A stretch of 64,000 nucleotides of DNA from Lachnospiraceae bacterium UBA3310 (GCA_002361355.1 DESQ01000033.1:115561-179560); one strand, 5' to 3'. Shown: positions 51,806 through 61,014, counted from the first letter of the stretch. A program made the numbers and translations. Notes: generated from the sequence alone by a model not told the origin.

Positions 51806-52714
51806 ATGGGACAATTATTTAGTTATCAGGTGGGGGTGGGGGAGGAGGAACGGCTTGACAAGTGGTTGAGCAGTGCGATTCCGGCCCTGTCCCGTTCTTA
51901 TATTCAGAAGTGTATCGGGGAGGGACAGGCCCTTGTGAACGGGAAGCCCTGCAAGGCAAACTACAGGCTCCGCGTGGACGACGAGGTGCTGTTCCAAATT
52001 CCGGAAGCGGTGGAGCCTGCCATCGAGGCGGAGGACATTCCACTGTCCATCCTCTACGAAGATGAAGATGTACTGGTGGTGGATAAGCCCAAGGGAATGG
52101 TGGTACACCCTGCGCCGGGCCATTACAGCGGTACGCTGGTCAATGCGGTTCTTTATCACTGTAAGGGGCAGCTTTCCGGAATAAACGGTGTGCTCCGGCC
52201 GGGGATTGTCCATCGGATTGACAGGGACACCACCGGTTCTCTTATTATATGTAAGAACGATTTTTCCCATCAGGCTATCGCTGCACAGTTGAAGGAGCAT
52301 TCCTTAAACCGGACTTACCGGGCTATTGTGCACGGTGTTCTGACAAAGGACGAGGGCGTTGTCAACGCGCCAATCGGCAGAGATGAGCGGGACAGAAAAC
52401 GGATGGCTGTCAATGAGAAAAACGGAAAGGAAGCCATCACCCATTACCGGGTGTTAAAGCGGTTTCGCGAATATACTTATATTGAGTGCAGACTGGAGAC
52501 GGGCCGTACCCATCAGATCAGGGTGCATATGACTTCCATAGGGCATCCGCTTCTCGGAGATGCAGTTTACGGGCGGGGAAAGAGCTCGTTCCATCTGGAG
52601 GGACAGACACTTCACGCATACACGCTTGGGTTTGTGCATCCCACAACGAAGGCGTACATGGAGGCGGTAGCGCCGCTTCCGGCGTATTTTACGCATTTGT
52701 TGGAGATTTTATAG
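51806..52714 (+). CDS. RluA/RluD family pseudouridine synthase
   Basis: The 302-residue enzyme has an S4 domain (DKWLSSAIPALSRSYIQKCI) and the catalytic domain with HRIDRDTTGSL (catalytic Asp) and the closing GRTHQIRVHMTSIGHPLLGD. It makes pseudouridine in rRNA. The ATG at 51806 with GGGAGTACC upstream fits the family start. It follows lspA, a usual gene order. Confidence 0.93.
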   Translation: MGQLFSYQVGVGEEERLDKWLSSAIPALSRSYIQKCIGEGQALVNGKPCKANYRLRVDDEVLFQIPEAVEPAIEAEDIPLSILYEDEDVLVVDKPKGMVVHPAPGHYSGTLVNAVLYHCKGQLSGINGVLRPGIVHRIDRDTTGSLIICKNDFSHQAIAAQLKEHSLNRTYRAIVHGVLTKDEGVVNAPIGRDERDRKRMAVNEKNGKEAITHYRVLKRFREYTYIECRLETGRTHQIRVHMTSIGHPLLGDAVYGRGKSSFHLEGQTLHAYTLGFVHPTTKAYMEAVAPLPAYFTHLLEIL

Positions 52715-52796
52715 ATTTCTTGAAATGCGGATAATGGGGAAAAGCGGTTTGAATTGACAAATTATAAACAAATAATAAAGAAAGTGTTAAAATATC

Positions 52797-52825
52797 TTGA
52801 AATAGCAGGTATAAAATGCTACTAT
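52797..52825 (+). promoter_or_regulatory. Promoter of the hypothetical gene/CstA operon
   Basis: TTGAAA (52797-52802), 17 bases, TACTAT (52820-52825) with an extended -10 TGC. Another TTGACA lies upstream at 52755-52760 without a well-spaced -10. Confidence 0.55.
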
Positions 52826-52859
52826 TAAAAATATGGTTTTTATTAAAATCTGAGGGATT

Positions 52860-53396
52860 ATGAAATATAGAAGAAATGAAATTATAGATATTTTGTTAAA
52901 AAGCTATGTGGCCTATTATGACATAACGGATTATGGGACAAAAAGCGAACCTCTGCGGGCGTTGTGTGAATATTATGAGCATGCCGAGAAATACATGGTT
53001 TCCAAAAAGGTATCGCTCTGGTCTGCAGACAGTGAGGAGTTTATCTATCTTTTTGATATTCCGCATTTTACCCTGGAAGCGTTTGAACGCTGTAAGGAAC
53101 TGGCATACCGGGACGGTATGGATCGTCTTCACATCGGGCCTGGCCACATGTATTCCTATATTACGCCCATCATTGTCTGTGACACCTGTGATGAGGAAGC
53201 GGTAAAGGCATTGAAAAAGTGTCACATATACAAAAGTTTTCATTTTTCGCTGCACGGCTGGATGGACTTTCACGCGGCGGCGGTCATCGGGGATAGTGAC
53301 CGGATTGAAAGTAACCGTGCCGGGCGCACGACGGCGAAAATTTTGAAAAGAGTATTATATTCCAAAAATTCTAAAAGAAAGGGAGAGTTTGTATGA
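52860..53396 (+). CDS. Hypothetical protein coupled to the CstA-type transporter
   Basis: The 178-residue soluble protein starts MKYRRNEIIDILLKSYVAYY and has a run of cysteine residues in its middle (IIVCDTCDEEAVKALKKC). No family was recognised. GAGGGATT precedes the ATG. Its last codon overlaps the transporter ATG by 4 bases, so the two are translated together and probably act in the same process. Codon use is like that of its neighbours. Confidence 0.7.
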   Translation: MKYRRNEIIDILLKSYVAYYDITDYGTKSEPLRALCEYYEHAEKYMVSKKVSLWSADSEEFIYLFDIPHFTLEAFERCKELAYRDGMDRLHIGPGHMYSYITPIIVCDTCDEEAVKALKKCHIYKSFHFSLHGWMDFHAAAVIGDSDRIESNRAGRTTAKILKRVLYSKNSKRKGEFV

Positions 53397-55108
53397 ATTC
53401 GTTATTACTGTTAATCATCTGTATTGCAATTCTCGTCCTCGGATACATATTCTACGGCGGATGGCTTTGCAAGCAATGGGGCGTGGGCGACAGCAAGAAC
53501 CAGACGCCTGCGCATGAGATGGAAGACGGTGTGGACTATGTACCGGCCAAAGCGCCTGTGCTGATGGGTCATCACTTTTCCTCCATCGCAGGAGCAGGCC
53601 CGATTACCGGCCCTATCGGTGCGGCTATGTTCGGCTGGGTTCCTGTCATTCTCTGGATTTTAGTCGGCGGTATTTTCTTCGGCGGCGTCCATGACTTTGG
53701 CGCGCTTTTTGCATCCATCCGTCACAAGGGACAGTCCATCGGTGAGATTATCTCCACCAATATGGGTAAGAGGGCAAAGATTCTGTTCACCATCTTTGCT
53801 TACCTGACCTTGATTCTTGTGGTTGCGGCATTCGCATCCATCGTGGCTACGACCTTTGGCGCGGTGGTAGATGAGGCCGGTGCAATCGACAAAGCGGCGT
53901 CCGCGACTAATGCGTCTGTCGCTATGGTATCCCTGTTATTTATCGTAATTGCCATCGTTTTTGGCTTTATGGTGTATCGCCGCAATGCTTCCATGGCTGT
54001 TTCCACGATCCTTGGTGTGGTTGCCATCGCGCTGTGCATGGTGATTGGCATGAACTTCCATCCGATCTATCTGTCCACAAAAGCATGGATGATTATTGTA
54101 GGTATCTACATTGCGATCGCATCCGTGACGCCTGTGTGGATTCTGTTACAGCCCCGTGATTACCTGAGTTCTTTCCTGCTTTATGCGATGCTGGCAGTGG
54201 CTCTGGTAGGCGTTATTATTTCCCATGCTGGCATGGGCGGCGCTGACGGTCTTGCCGCTTTCAACGGTTTTGCTGTTGATAACGGAAACGGTATGCAGTA
54301 TCTGTTCCCGGTGCTGTTTACTACTGTTGCATGCGGCGCGATTTCCGGTTTCCATTCTCTGGTATCTTCCGGAACGACATCGAAGCAGCTTGACAAAGAG
54401 ACGGACGCGAAGCCCATCGCTTACGGCGGCATGCTCTTAGAGTGTGTGCTGGCAGTGATTACGGTATGCGCAATCAACTTTGCATATAAGAATGGCATTA
54501 CATCCGGCGCTACGGCAATCTTTGCCGGCGGTATTTCCCAGATGTACGGCGGCGTTTTCGGTGAGGGTGTTGTCAAAGTGCTGAACACCTTATTGGTTCT
54601 GACGTATTCCGCATTCTGCCTGACCTCTCTGGATACGGCGACCCGTCTGGCACGTTTCATGTTCCAGGAGTTCTTCCTTGAGCCTGGTCAGACTGTGGAC
54701 GATATCAAGGAAGGTTGGAAGAAGACGCTGGTAAATCCTTATGTGGCAACAATCATCACTGTTATTCTTGGTATTGCGCTTGGTATGACAGGTTATGGAA
54801 AGATCTGGGGTCTGTTCGGCGCGGCGAACCAGCTCCTTGCAGGTATCGGTCTGCTGGCAGTGGCAACCTGGCTCGGCAATGTAGGTAAAAACAACAAGAT
54901 GTTCCTCATTCCGATGGCTTTCATGATCATAGTGACGATCTGCTCCCTGTGTGTAACCGTGAAGAATCAGGTTGGCATCATCATGGCGGGCGGCGCTGAC
55001 TGGGGTCCTTATGCACAGGCCATTCTTGCAGTGCTTCTGGTTATTCTGGCTATCTTCCTTGTAATTGAGGGTATTCAGACCTTGAGCAAGCAGAAGAAGA
55101 AGGCGTAA
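53393..55108 (+). CDS. CstA family carbon starvation transporter
   Basis: The 571-residue protein has about 15 membrane helices. CstA hallmarks are the N-terminal GPVLMGHHFSSIAGAGPI-type segment (here KAPVLMGHHFSSIAGAGPIT), GGIFFGGVHDFGALFASIRHKG and GAISGFHSLVSSGTTSKQ. Family members import pyruvate or peptides on carbon limitation. It is shorter than E. coli CstA (about 700) but usual for clostridial ones. It overlaps the upstream hypothetical gene. Confidence 0.93.
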   Translation: MNSLLLLIICIAILVLGYIFYGGWLCKQWGVGDSKNQTPAHEMEDGVDYVPAKAPVLMGHHFSSIAGAGPITGPIGAAMFGWVPVILWILVGGIFFGGVHDFGALFASIRHKGQSIGEIISTNMGKRAKILFTIFAYLTLILVVAAFASIVATTFGAVVDEAGAIDKAASATNASVAMVSLLFIVIAIVFGFMVYRRNASMAVSTILGVVAIALCMVIGMNFHPIYLSTKAWMIIVGIYIAIASVTPVWILLQPRDYLSSFLLYAMLAVALVGVIISHAGMGGADGLAAFNGFAVDNGNGMQYLFPVLFTTVACGAISGFHSLVSSGTTSKQLDKETDAKPIAYGGMLLECVLAVITVCAINFAYKNGITSGATAIFAGGISQMYGGVFGEGVVKVLNTLLVLTYSAFCLTSLDTATRLARFMFQEFFLEPGQTVDDIKEGWKKTLVNPYVATIITVILGIALGMTGYGKIWGLFGAANQLLAGIGLLAVATWLGNVGKNNKMFLIPMAFMIIVTICSLCVTVKNQVGIIMAGGADWGPYAQAILAVLLVILAIFLVIEGIQTLSKQKKKA

Positions 55109-55140
55109 ACGTATCACTTAACAGAATACGAGTTAACAGG

Positions 55141-55174
55141 AAAGGCTGTGTATCTTCGGATATACAGCCTTTTT
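55141..55174 (+). terminator. Intrinsic terminator after the CstA gene
   Basis: AAAGGCTGTGTATC (55141-55154), loop TTCG, GATATACAGCCTTT (55159-55172), then TT; 14 pairs with one G-T. Confidence 0.85.
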
Positions 55175-55183
55175 ATGCTGACT

Positions 55184-55198
55184 TGTCAGAATATGACA
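55184..55198. promoter_or_regulatory. Palindromic operator-like site
   Basis: TGTCA, GAATA, TGACA: a perfect 5+5 inverted repeat 19 bases before the -35 of the next promoter. The binding protein is unknown. Confidence 0.3.
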
Positions 55199-55216
55199 GT
55201 AAACATTCTGCTTCTA

Positions 55217-55245
55217 TTGCAATTTTTGTGCAAATTATATATAAT
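55217..55245 (+). promoter_or_regulatory. Promoter of the cytidylate-kinase-like gene
   Basis: TTGCAA (55217-55222), 17 bases, TATAAT (55240-55245). Near consensus. Confidence 0.65.
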
Positions 55246-55286
55246 AGAGGTAACATTGAATGCAAGAACAGAAAGGGGCTGTTTAT

Positions 55287-55913
55287 ATGAATACGATTAT
55301 TACGATAGGTCGTCAGTTTGGTTCCGGGGGCCGTGAAATCGGGAAAAAGGTAGCGGAGCATTTTGGAATTAAATTCTATGATAAAGATCTTTTGACAAGG
55401 GCTGCAAAGGAGAGCGGTTTCTGTGAGGAGATGATTCAGAGCCATGACGAGCGGTCGACGAACTCTTTCCTCTATAATCTGGTGATGGATACCTATTCTT
55501 TCGGTTACAATTCTTCCTCCTTTGTGGATATGCCCATCAGCCATAAGGTGTTTCTGGCGCAGTTCGACACGATTAAAAAGATTGCAAGCGAGGGCCCCTG
55601 CGTGATTGTGGGCCGCTGTGCGGATTATGCATTGCATGATTATCAGAATTGTCTGCACATTTTCATTCATGGGGATGAGAAGTGTAAGGCGAAGCGGATT
55701 ATGGAGCGCTTCGAAGATATCAATACCGAGCAGAAAGCCATTGATATGATGAATAAGAAGGATAAGCAGAGGCAGAGTTACTACAATTACTATTCCTCAA
55801 AGAAATGGGGACGCGTTGACAGCTATGATCTTTCTGTCAACAGTAGCCGGCTTGGGATCGACGGAACGGTGAAGCTGATCACGCAGTTTGTAGAGGATTT
55901 TGAAAACAGATAG
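55287..55913 (+). CDS. Cytidylate kinase-like P-loop protein
   Basis: The 208-residue product begins MNTIITIGRQFGSGGREIGKKV, with the Walker A GSGGREIG lacking the usual GKS/T end, then FYDKDLLTRAAKESGF and VIVGRCADYAL. This is the AAA/cytidylate-kinase-like family common in Firmicutes, separate from true Cmk; the substrate is unknown. The ATG at 55287 has AAAGGGG upstream. It ends at a bidirectional terminator. Confidence 0.85.
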   Translation: MNTIITIGRQFGSGGREIGKKVAEHFGIKFYDKDLLTRAAKESGFCEEMIQSHDERSTNSFLYNLVMDTYSFGYNSSSFVDMPISHKVFLAQFDTIKKIASEGPCVIVGRCADYALHDYQNCLHIFIHGDEKCKAKRIMERFEDINTEQKAIDMMNKKDKQRQSYYNYYSSKKWGRVDSYDLSVNSSRLGIDGTVKLITQFVEDFENR

Positions 55914-55927
55914 GCCAAAAGAAGAGA

Positions 55928-55959
55928 AGAGGGAGTGAACCGGTTTCGCTCCCTCTTTG
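55928..55959. terminator. Bidirectional terminator
   Basis: AGAGGGAG plus TGAA pair with TTCG plus CTCCCTCT (55928-55956), followed by TTTGT on + and by TTCTCTTCTTTT on -. It serves the kinase-like gene and the converging small membrane gene. Confidence 0.75.
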
Positions 55960-55976
55960 TATGTAAATGGATCTGG

Positions 55977-56213
55977 CTAGTGGCCGTTACGTTCCCGGTA
56001 ATCCTCGGTACTGTTATACTTGGTCACGTAAGTCTGGTAGTTGTTTTGCCTATCCCGCACATTCTTGTGTGTTCTGACACGGTCGTATGCCGCATGATAA
56101 TCCCTTACGCTGTCTATATTTGCAGAGCTGTCTCGCCGTGCCTTAGCCTTGCGCAGCATATAGAAAAAGATAAGGACGACAATGAGAGCAGTAAAAAGAA
56201 GTACGCTTACCAT
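55977..56213 (-). CDS. Small membrane-anchored hypothetical protein
   Basis: The 78-residue product has one N-terminal membrane helix (MVSVLLFTALIVVLIFFYML) and a basic, Tyr/Asn/Arg-rich tail of about 55 residues. TAGGAGGGAAAT precedes the ATG. It lies 9 bases after the AI-2E-type permease gene in the same direction. No family was recognised; a small partner of that membrane protein is possible. Confidence 0.65.
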   Translation of the reverse strand: MVSVLLFTALIVVLIFFYMLRKAKARRDSSANIDSVRDYHAAYDRVRTHKNVRDRQNNYQTYVTKYNSTEDYRERNGH

Positions 56214-56222
56214 ATTTCCCTC

Positions 56223-57548
56223 CTATGATTTTTTCGGTTCGGAACTGTCCGTGTTTGTGTCTGGCTGCTTTGGGCCGGATTTGCCGCTGTTTTTCTTTTT
56301 GGCAGGCGGCACATACTCCGTAAAAGCCATGGATTCCTCGATCCTGCCGACCGTCATATAAGGGGCAAGATCCGTGGGCAGGTTTTTCTTTCGCAAATAC
56401 CGGTCTACAAGAGATTTTACGCCCGCATAGAACACCGCGAAAATCGGCACTCCCACGATCATGCCAAGCACCCCGAAGAGACCGCCGAAAATAGTGATCG
56501 AAAAGATAACCCAGAAGCCGGAGAGACCTGTGGAATCACCGAGGATTTTAGGACCAAGGATATTGCCGTCAAACTGCTGGATCACAATAATCAGGATGCC
56601 AAAATAAAGCGCCTGTTTGGGATCTACCATCAGTACCAGGAGGGCGCTGGGAATACCGCCGATCCAGGGGCCAAAAAAGGGAATAATATTGGTCACGCCG
56701 ATGATTACACTTACTAAAATGGAATAGGGCGTGCCGATAATACTGGTGCAGACAAAGCAGATGATGCCGATGATAATGGAGTCTATGATCTTGCCGCCGA
56801 TAAAACCGATAAAGGTGCTGTGGATAAAACGGAAGTTCGAGACCAGTTCATTTCCGGCCTTGCGGTCAAAAATCGCATAGACAATTTTCTTCGCCTGTCC
56901 GGCAAATTTCTCCTTGCTTCCGAGCAGGTAAATGGAGATGATAAAACCGATCACAAGATTCCAAAGCGCTTTAAATATGCCGATTACACTTAAAGAGACC
57001 GTTTTTAAAATCTCATTGATTTGAGGCAGGAGATTGGTGTTTACATATTCTAATATTTTCGCAGAATACTGGTCGATCAAGGCGTCCACCGTTGCTTCCA
57101 GATCAGGATTGTCTTTCAGCAGAAGAAGCGCCCAGTTTGAGAGGTTGTTGACATAGATAGGGAACTGGAAAATAATGCTCTGTACGCTTCGGACAACTTC
57201 TGGGATAATCAGGGCAAAGAGCTCGTAAACAACTACAAGAACGATCACCAGTGTTGCGAGGATAGAACCGGCCCTGACGCGGCGTTTTACTTTCGGCGTC
57301 ATGGTAAGCCCCGCCTTCGCACAGAGCGGGCGGATCACTTTTTTTTCAAGCATATTCAAAATCGGCGTGAACAGATAAGCCAGTACAAAGCCGTCAATAA
57401 TCGGCATGGCAATTGTGATGAATCTGTCAATGCCGCCCATAAAATTAGCGCCGTGGAAAAGCATATAGTAAAAGAGGATTGCACCCGCAAGAGCCAGAAA
57501 TCCGGTCAATCCCCAGTATAAATATTTTTTGTCAAATTTAAATTTCAT
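56223..57548 (-). CDS. AI-2E family permease-like membrane protein
   Basis: The 441-residue protein has about eight helices with the family pattern GFVLAYLFTPILNMLEKK, IGVTNIIPFFGPWIGGIPSALL and GPKILGDSTGLSGFWVIFSI. Family members export autoinducer-2 or act as sodium/proton antiporters; the substrate here is unknown. GAGAGGCTTTATAA precedes the ATG and a promoter lies upstream. The C-terminal tail is basic and Pro/Lys-rich (PPAKKKNSGKSGPKQ). Confidence 0.88.
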   Translation of the reverse strand: MKFKFDKKYLYWGLTGFLALAGAILFYYMLFHGANFMGGIDRFITIAMPIIDGFVLAYLFTPILNMLEKKVIRPLCAKAGLTMTPKVKRRVRAGSILATLVIVLVVVYELFALIIPEVVRSVQSIIFQFPIYVNNLSNWALLLLKDNPDLEATVDALIDQYSAKILEYVNTNLLPQINEILKTVSLSVIGIFKALWNLVIGFIISIYLLGSKEKFAGQAKKIVYAIFDRKAGNELVSNFRFIHSTFIGFIGGKIIDSIIIGIICFVCTSIIGTPYSILVSVIIGVTNIIPFFGPWIGGIPSALLVLMVDPKQALYFGILIIVIQQFDGNILGPKILGDSTGLSGFWVIFSITIFGGLFGVLGMIVGVPIFAVFYAGVKSLVDRYLRKKNLPTDLAPYMTVGRIEESMAFTEYVPPAKKKNSGKSGPKQPDTNTDSSEPKKS

Positions 57549-57604
57549 TTATAAAGCCTCTCAACTATTTCCTATTATTATATATGGGTGAAACAATATA
57601 TATT

Positions 57605-57633
57605 ATTATATCAATTCGAAGGTGGGGACACAA
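57605..57633 (-). promoter_or_regulatory. Promoter of the AI-2E-type gene
   Basis: Read leftward: TTGTGT (57633-57628), 17 bases, TATAAT (57610-57605). Confidence 0.5.
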
Positions 57634-57720
57634 TAGAAATCCCCCGTGGATTGTAAAAAAATAGTGCGAAAAGAACAAATATTCTGTATAATATAAGAGT
57701 CGCATAAGAAAAACAAGCGG

Positions 57721-57799
57721 CTGCGAAGCAGACATTTGTTTTTCTGCGACGATAACGAGCAAATGTCCGACGAAGGCGGACAGGAAAGCGCGGCAGCGC
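57721..57799 (+). promoter_or_regulatory. Multi-stem-loop leader before the TtcA-like gene
   Basis: CTGC, GAA, GCAG (57721-57731); ACATTTG (57732-57738) with CAAATGT (57760-57766); TGTCCG (57764-57769) with CGGACA (57777-57782); GCGC, GGCA, GCGC (57788-57799). A possible -10 TATAAT is at 57687-57692, so the stems would form the 5' leader. CAAAGGAGC and the ATG follow. Confidence 0.5.
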
Positions 57800-57831
57800 G
57801 AATTTGCGAGTTGCAAAGGAGCAAGAAATAC

Positions 57832-58593
57832 ATGAAACTGCAGCAGATTTTAAGTCTTACGAGAAAGGCCGTGGACGATTATCATATGATCGGGGCGGGA
57901 GATAAGATTGCCGTCGGCATTTCCGGAGGGAAAGACAGTTTGACGCTGCTCTATGCCCTGCAGGGGCTGCGGCGCTTTTATCCCATGCCGTTTGAACTTG
58001 TTGCGGTGACGGTGGATCTGGGCTTTGGAAATCTGAATCTTTCCGGAATAGAGAAGTTGTGCCGGGAACTGGATGTGGAGTACCATATCGTAAAGACGGA
58101 CATCGGCAAAATTGTTTTTGAGGACAGGCAGGAATCGAATCCCTGTTCCCTGTGTGCAAAAATGCGAAAAGGCGCGTTAAATGACGCCATGAAGGCTACA
58201 GGATGTAATAAGGTTGCCTATGCGCACCATAAGGATGATGTGGTGGAGACTATGATGATGTCGCTGATCTATGAGGGACGGTTTCACACGTTTCGTCCTG
58301 TAACCTATCTGGATCGCACCCAGATAACGGTGATCCGGCCGTTAATCTATATGAATGAGGCGGACGTGATCGGTTTTGTGCATAAGTATAATGTGCCGGT
58401 GGTGAAGAGCCCCTGTCCGGCGGACGGGCATACCAAGCGGGAAACCGTAAAGAATCTGGTGCAGCAGATCAATCTGGAGGCGCCGGGCGTCAAAGAACGA
58501 ATGTTCACAGCTATTTTAAACGGAAATCTGGATGGCTGGGAAAAATTTGAGGAGAGGAATCGCTATGGCGGGAAAAAACCGTACTTATCATGA
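57832..58593 (+). CDS. TtcA family tRNA 2-thiolation protein
   Basis: The 253-residue protein has the PP-loop SGGKDSLTLLYAL, the CSLC pair in SNPCSLCAKMRKGAL and the later Cys in SPCPADGHTKRE. TtcA enzymes bind an iron-sulfur cluster and thiolate cytidine 32 in tRNA. ATG 57832 with AAAGGAGCAAGAAATAC starts MKLQQILSLTRKAV, the usual beginning. The end overlaps the Xer-type gene by 29 bases. Confidence 0.88.
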   Translation: MKLQQILSLTRKAVDDYHMIGAGDKIAVGISGGKDSLTLLYALQGLRRFYPMPFELVAVTVDLGFGNLNLSGIEKLCRELDVEYHIVKTDIGKIVFEDRQESNPCSLCAKMRKGALNDAMKATGCNKVAYAHHKDDVVETMMMSLIYEGRFHTFRPVTYLDRTQITVIRPLIYMNEADVIGFVHKYNVPVVKSPCPADGHTKRETVKNLVQQINLEAPGVKERMFTAILNGNLDGWEKFEERNRYGGKKPYLS

Positions 58594-59632
58594 AAAGAGA
58601 GCAACAGAGTATGTCTTACAGCTTCGGAATCTTTTAAAGGAACTGCCGCCTTATATGACGGATTATTTTCGGGCGATCGAACAGAAATCAAGCGCGAAGA
58701 CAAGGATATCCTATGCCTATGATTTTCAGGTGTTCCTGCGTTTCCTGATCGAAAAAAGTCCGGTTCTGACGGATAAAAGTATGCGGGAAATCACCCTGCA
58801 TGACCTTGACGCCCTGACCGCGTTAGATATTGAGGAGTATCAGGAGTATTTGAAATATTATGAGTCGGAAAACGGCGAACAGAAAAACGGCGCGAACAGT
58901 ATTGCGCGGAAAATGTCGTCCCTCCGCAGTATTTTTGATTATTTCTTTAAGAAGGAACTGCTCACAAGAAATGTGGCAATGCAGGTGGATATGCCAAAGA
59001 TCCATGAGAAAGCCATCATTCATCTGGAGCCCGACGAGGTGGCTATTTTTCTGGACAGCCTGGACAATTACGAAAAAGAGCTTACCGGTAAAAAGAAAGA
59101 CTTTTTCTTAAAGACAAAGGTGCGGGATATTGCCATTGTCACCCTGTTTCTGGGTACGGGCATCCGTGTGTCTGAGTGCGTGGGATTAGATTTAAACGAT
59201 ATCAATTTCCGCGAAAACAGCATCCGCATTATCCGTAAAGGCGGAAACGAGGCGATTTTGTATTTCGGGGATGAAGTGGAAAAAGCCCTTAAGGACTACA
59301 TAGAAGGCCCCCGTGCACAGATCGCAGCACAGGCCCTTCCGGGGGAAGAAAACGCGCTGTTTTTCTCCCTGCAGAAAAAGCGGATCAGCGTCCATGCGGT
59401 GGAGAATCTGGTGGAAAAATATGCGAGAGAGTTTGTCCCCCAGAAAAAAATTACCCCTCATAAGCTCCGGTCTACCTTTGGCACGGCGCTTTATCAGGAA
59501 ACGGAGGACATCTATTTGGTGGCGGACGTTCTGGGACACTCAGATGTGGGAACGACAAGAAAGCACTATGCGGCGATCAAAGACCAGAACCGGAGAAAAG
59601 CCGCACGGGCGATCAATTTGAGGGAAAATTGA
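58565..59632 (+). CDS. Tyrosine recombinase of the XerC/XerD type
   Basis: The 355-residue recombinase has an N-terminal core-binding SAM-like domain and a catalytic domain with Arg in GTGIRVSECVGLDL, HKLRSTFG (His-x-x-Arg) and LGHSDVGTTRKHYAAI (second His and Tyr nucleophile). The ATG at 58565 has GGAGAGG upstream and overlaps the TtcA-like gene. Its base composition is like the chromosome, so it is taken as a host-type Xer protein for dimer resolution rather than an element integrase, although it lies about 1.5 kb from a plasmid-like region. Confidence 0.88.
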   Translation: MAGKNRTYHEKRATEYVLQLRNLLKELPPYMTDYFRAIEQKSSAKTRISYAYDFQVFLRFLIEKSPVLTDKSMREITLHDLDALTALDIEEYQEYLKYYESENGEQKNGANSIARKMSSLRSIFDYFFKKELLTRNVAMQVDMPKIHEKAIIHLEPDEVAIFLDSLDNYEKELTGKKKDFFLKTKVRDIAIVTLFLGTGIRVSECVGLDLNDINFRENSIRIIRKGGNEAILYFGDEVEKALKDYIEGPRAQIAAQALPGEENALFFSLQKKRISVHAVENLVEKYAREFVPQKKITPHKLRSTFGTALYQETEDIYLVADVLGHSDVGTTRKHYAAIKDQNRRKAARAINLREN

Positions 59633-59666
59633 GGGGCTTACTCTGATACGGAAAAGGAAACGAGAG

Positions 59667-60971
59667 ATGGAAAAGATATCAAATGGAGTCAGGGGTGTCT
59701 CCTGTCTGGCTTTAGCTTTATGCGGTGTTTTAGTGGCAGGCTGCGCCAATGCCGGTACGGAACATGAAGAAATGCCGGATGTAGAAACAAAGACGGCAAA
59801 GAGAACCGGGACAGAGGCAACGATAGAAGAATCAGGGAATGAAGGTGACGCCAAACCGACGGCACAGATCAGAAAGAAAAATACACTGACGGCAGAACAG
59901 GCGGATGCGTATCAGCAGATGACGTTATATATTCAGGAGGGATTTCGCACTTATGAGGTAGAAGGAACTTATCAGGCATATTTCCAGGAGATAGAGAAGT
60001 TAGACGACGGCACCTTCGAATGCAGTATTTTGCTGGAAGGGAAAGAAACGGATGAATTGTGGAGTGAAGAGGTTGCCTATTCCTATGATGAGGAAAATGC
60101 ATGGTATACTTTTGAAGGGATTTTCGAGCCGATTTTTACGAAAGATCCTTTCGAAGGAGTCAGTGAAGACTCTGATTTTGTAAAGGAAGTGCGTAAGAAT
60201 CATGTTTATTCTGCAGAAATAGCCAAAAAGAAGGATATTTCTGCACCCATACACTACATTTCCGAAAATGGGCCGGTGGAACGTGATATGTGGAAGAGAC
60301 CGCCCGATTCTGAATGGGTCGACAGATATGTACGCACTTATCTTTACACGTATTATGATGACAGACTGGATATTGATATTACCATAGAATATCCACAGCT
60401 TTCTTTATCTTCCGGGTATGATGAACTGGAAGAAAAAATCAATACAAAACTTAAGAATGCCGTTTTCTTTCCCTATGGATATAAAGAGGGAGAAAGCGTC
60501 TGGAATCCTCTTGATGAGGCGTATGCCGACATTACCAGGAATTATGTGATTACGCGGGAGGACGAGAACTATTTCTCCATGCGTATTTTTGAAGATAATT
60601 ATTATCGTGGGGCAAATCATCCGAATCAGTTTGAGAGAGGCTTAACCATCAATATGAAAACCGGTGAGGTTTTGAGACTACAGGATGTAGTTGGCAGTGA
60701 CCGTACACCCATGTCATTACTTGATACAGGCGCATTTCATTGCTTATGGGCGTGGAAAGACGGCAATGAAAGTGATGAGGAAGCCGCTGAAAACTGGATG
60801 AACCAATTACATGATTCCTGGTTTCATATGGAACTGTCGTCATGGGATCCCTATTTTTATCTGACGCAGGACGGCTTGGGGCTGATTACTGAAATTTCAA
60901 GATATTATACGCCTATAGAGGCAACCTTTGCGGATCTGGGGTTTGAACCGGAAATCGCTACGGTAGATTAA
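59667..60971 (+). CDS. Lipoprotein with DUF3298/RsiV-like C-terminal domain
   Basis: The 434-residue protein has a signal peptide with lipobox VLVAGC (Cys about 26), a low-complexity Thr/Glu linker and a C-terminal region (from about 215) with YRGANHPNQFERGLTINMKTGEVLRLQDVV, like DUF3298/DUF4163 domains. Such proteins are extracellular and of mostly unknown function; RsiV binds lysozyme. The last gene with host-like base composition before the AT-rich region. Confidence 0.75.
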   Translation: MEKISNGVRGVSCLALALCGVLVAGCANAGTEHEEMPDVETKTAKRTGTEATIEESGNEGDAKPTAQIRKKNTLTAEQADAYQQMTLYIQEGFRTYEVEGTYQAYFQEIEKLDDGTFECSILLEGKETDELWSEEVAYSYDEENAWYTFEGIFEPIFTKDPFEGVSEDSDFVKEVRKNHVYSAEIAKKKDISAPIHYISENGPVERDMWKRPPDSEWVDRYVRTYLYTYYDDRLDIDITIEYPQLSLSSGYDELEEKINTKLKNAVFFPYGYKEGESVWNPLDEAYADITRNYVITREDENYFSMRIFEDNYYRGANHPNQFERGLTINMKTGEVLRLQDVVGSDRTPMSLLDTGAFHCLWAWKDGNESDEEAAENWMNQLHDSWFHMELSSWDPYFYLTQDGLGLITEISRYYTPIEATFADLGFEPEIATVD

Positions 60972-61014
60972 AAAGAAAAGCTTGTAGATAATGGATTGAG
61001 GAATGAAACTGTAC

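Noticed and set aside
55260..55286. Longer N-terminus of the cytidylate-kinase-like protein
   Set aside because: The ribosome site AAAGGGG lies after the upstream codon and directs the start at 55287.
58565..59632. Xer-type recombinase as integrase of the plasmid-like module
   Set aside because: It overlaps the TtcA-like gene, has chromosomal composition and is separated from the module by a lipoprotein gene.
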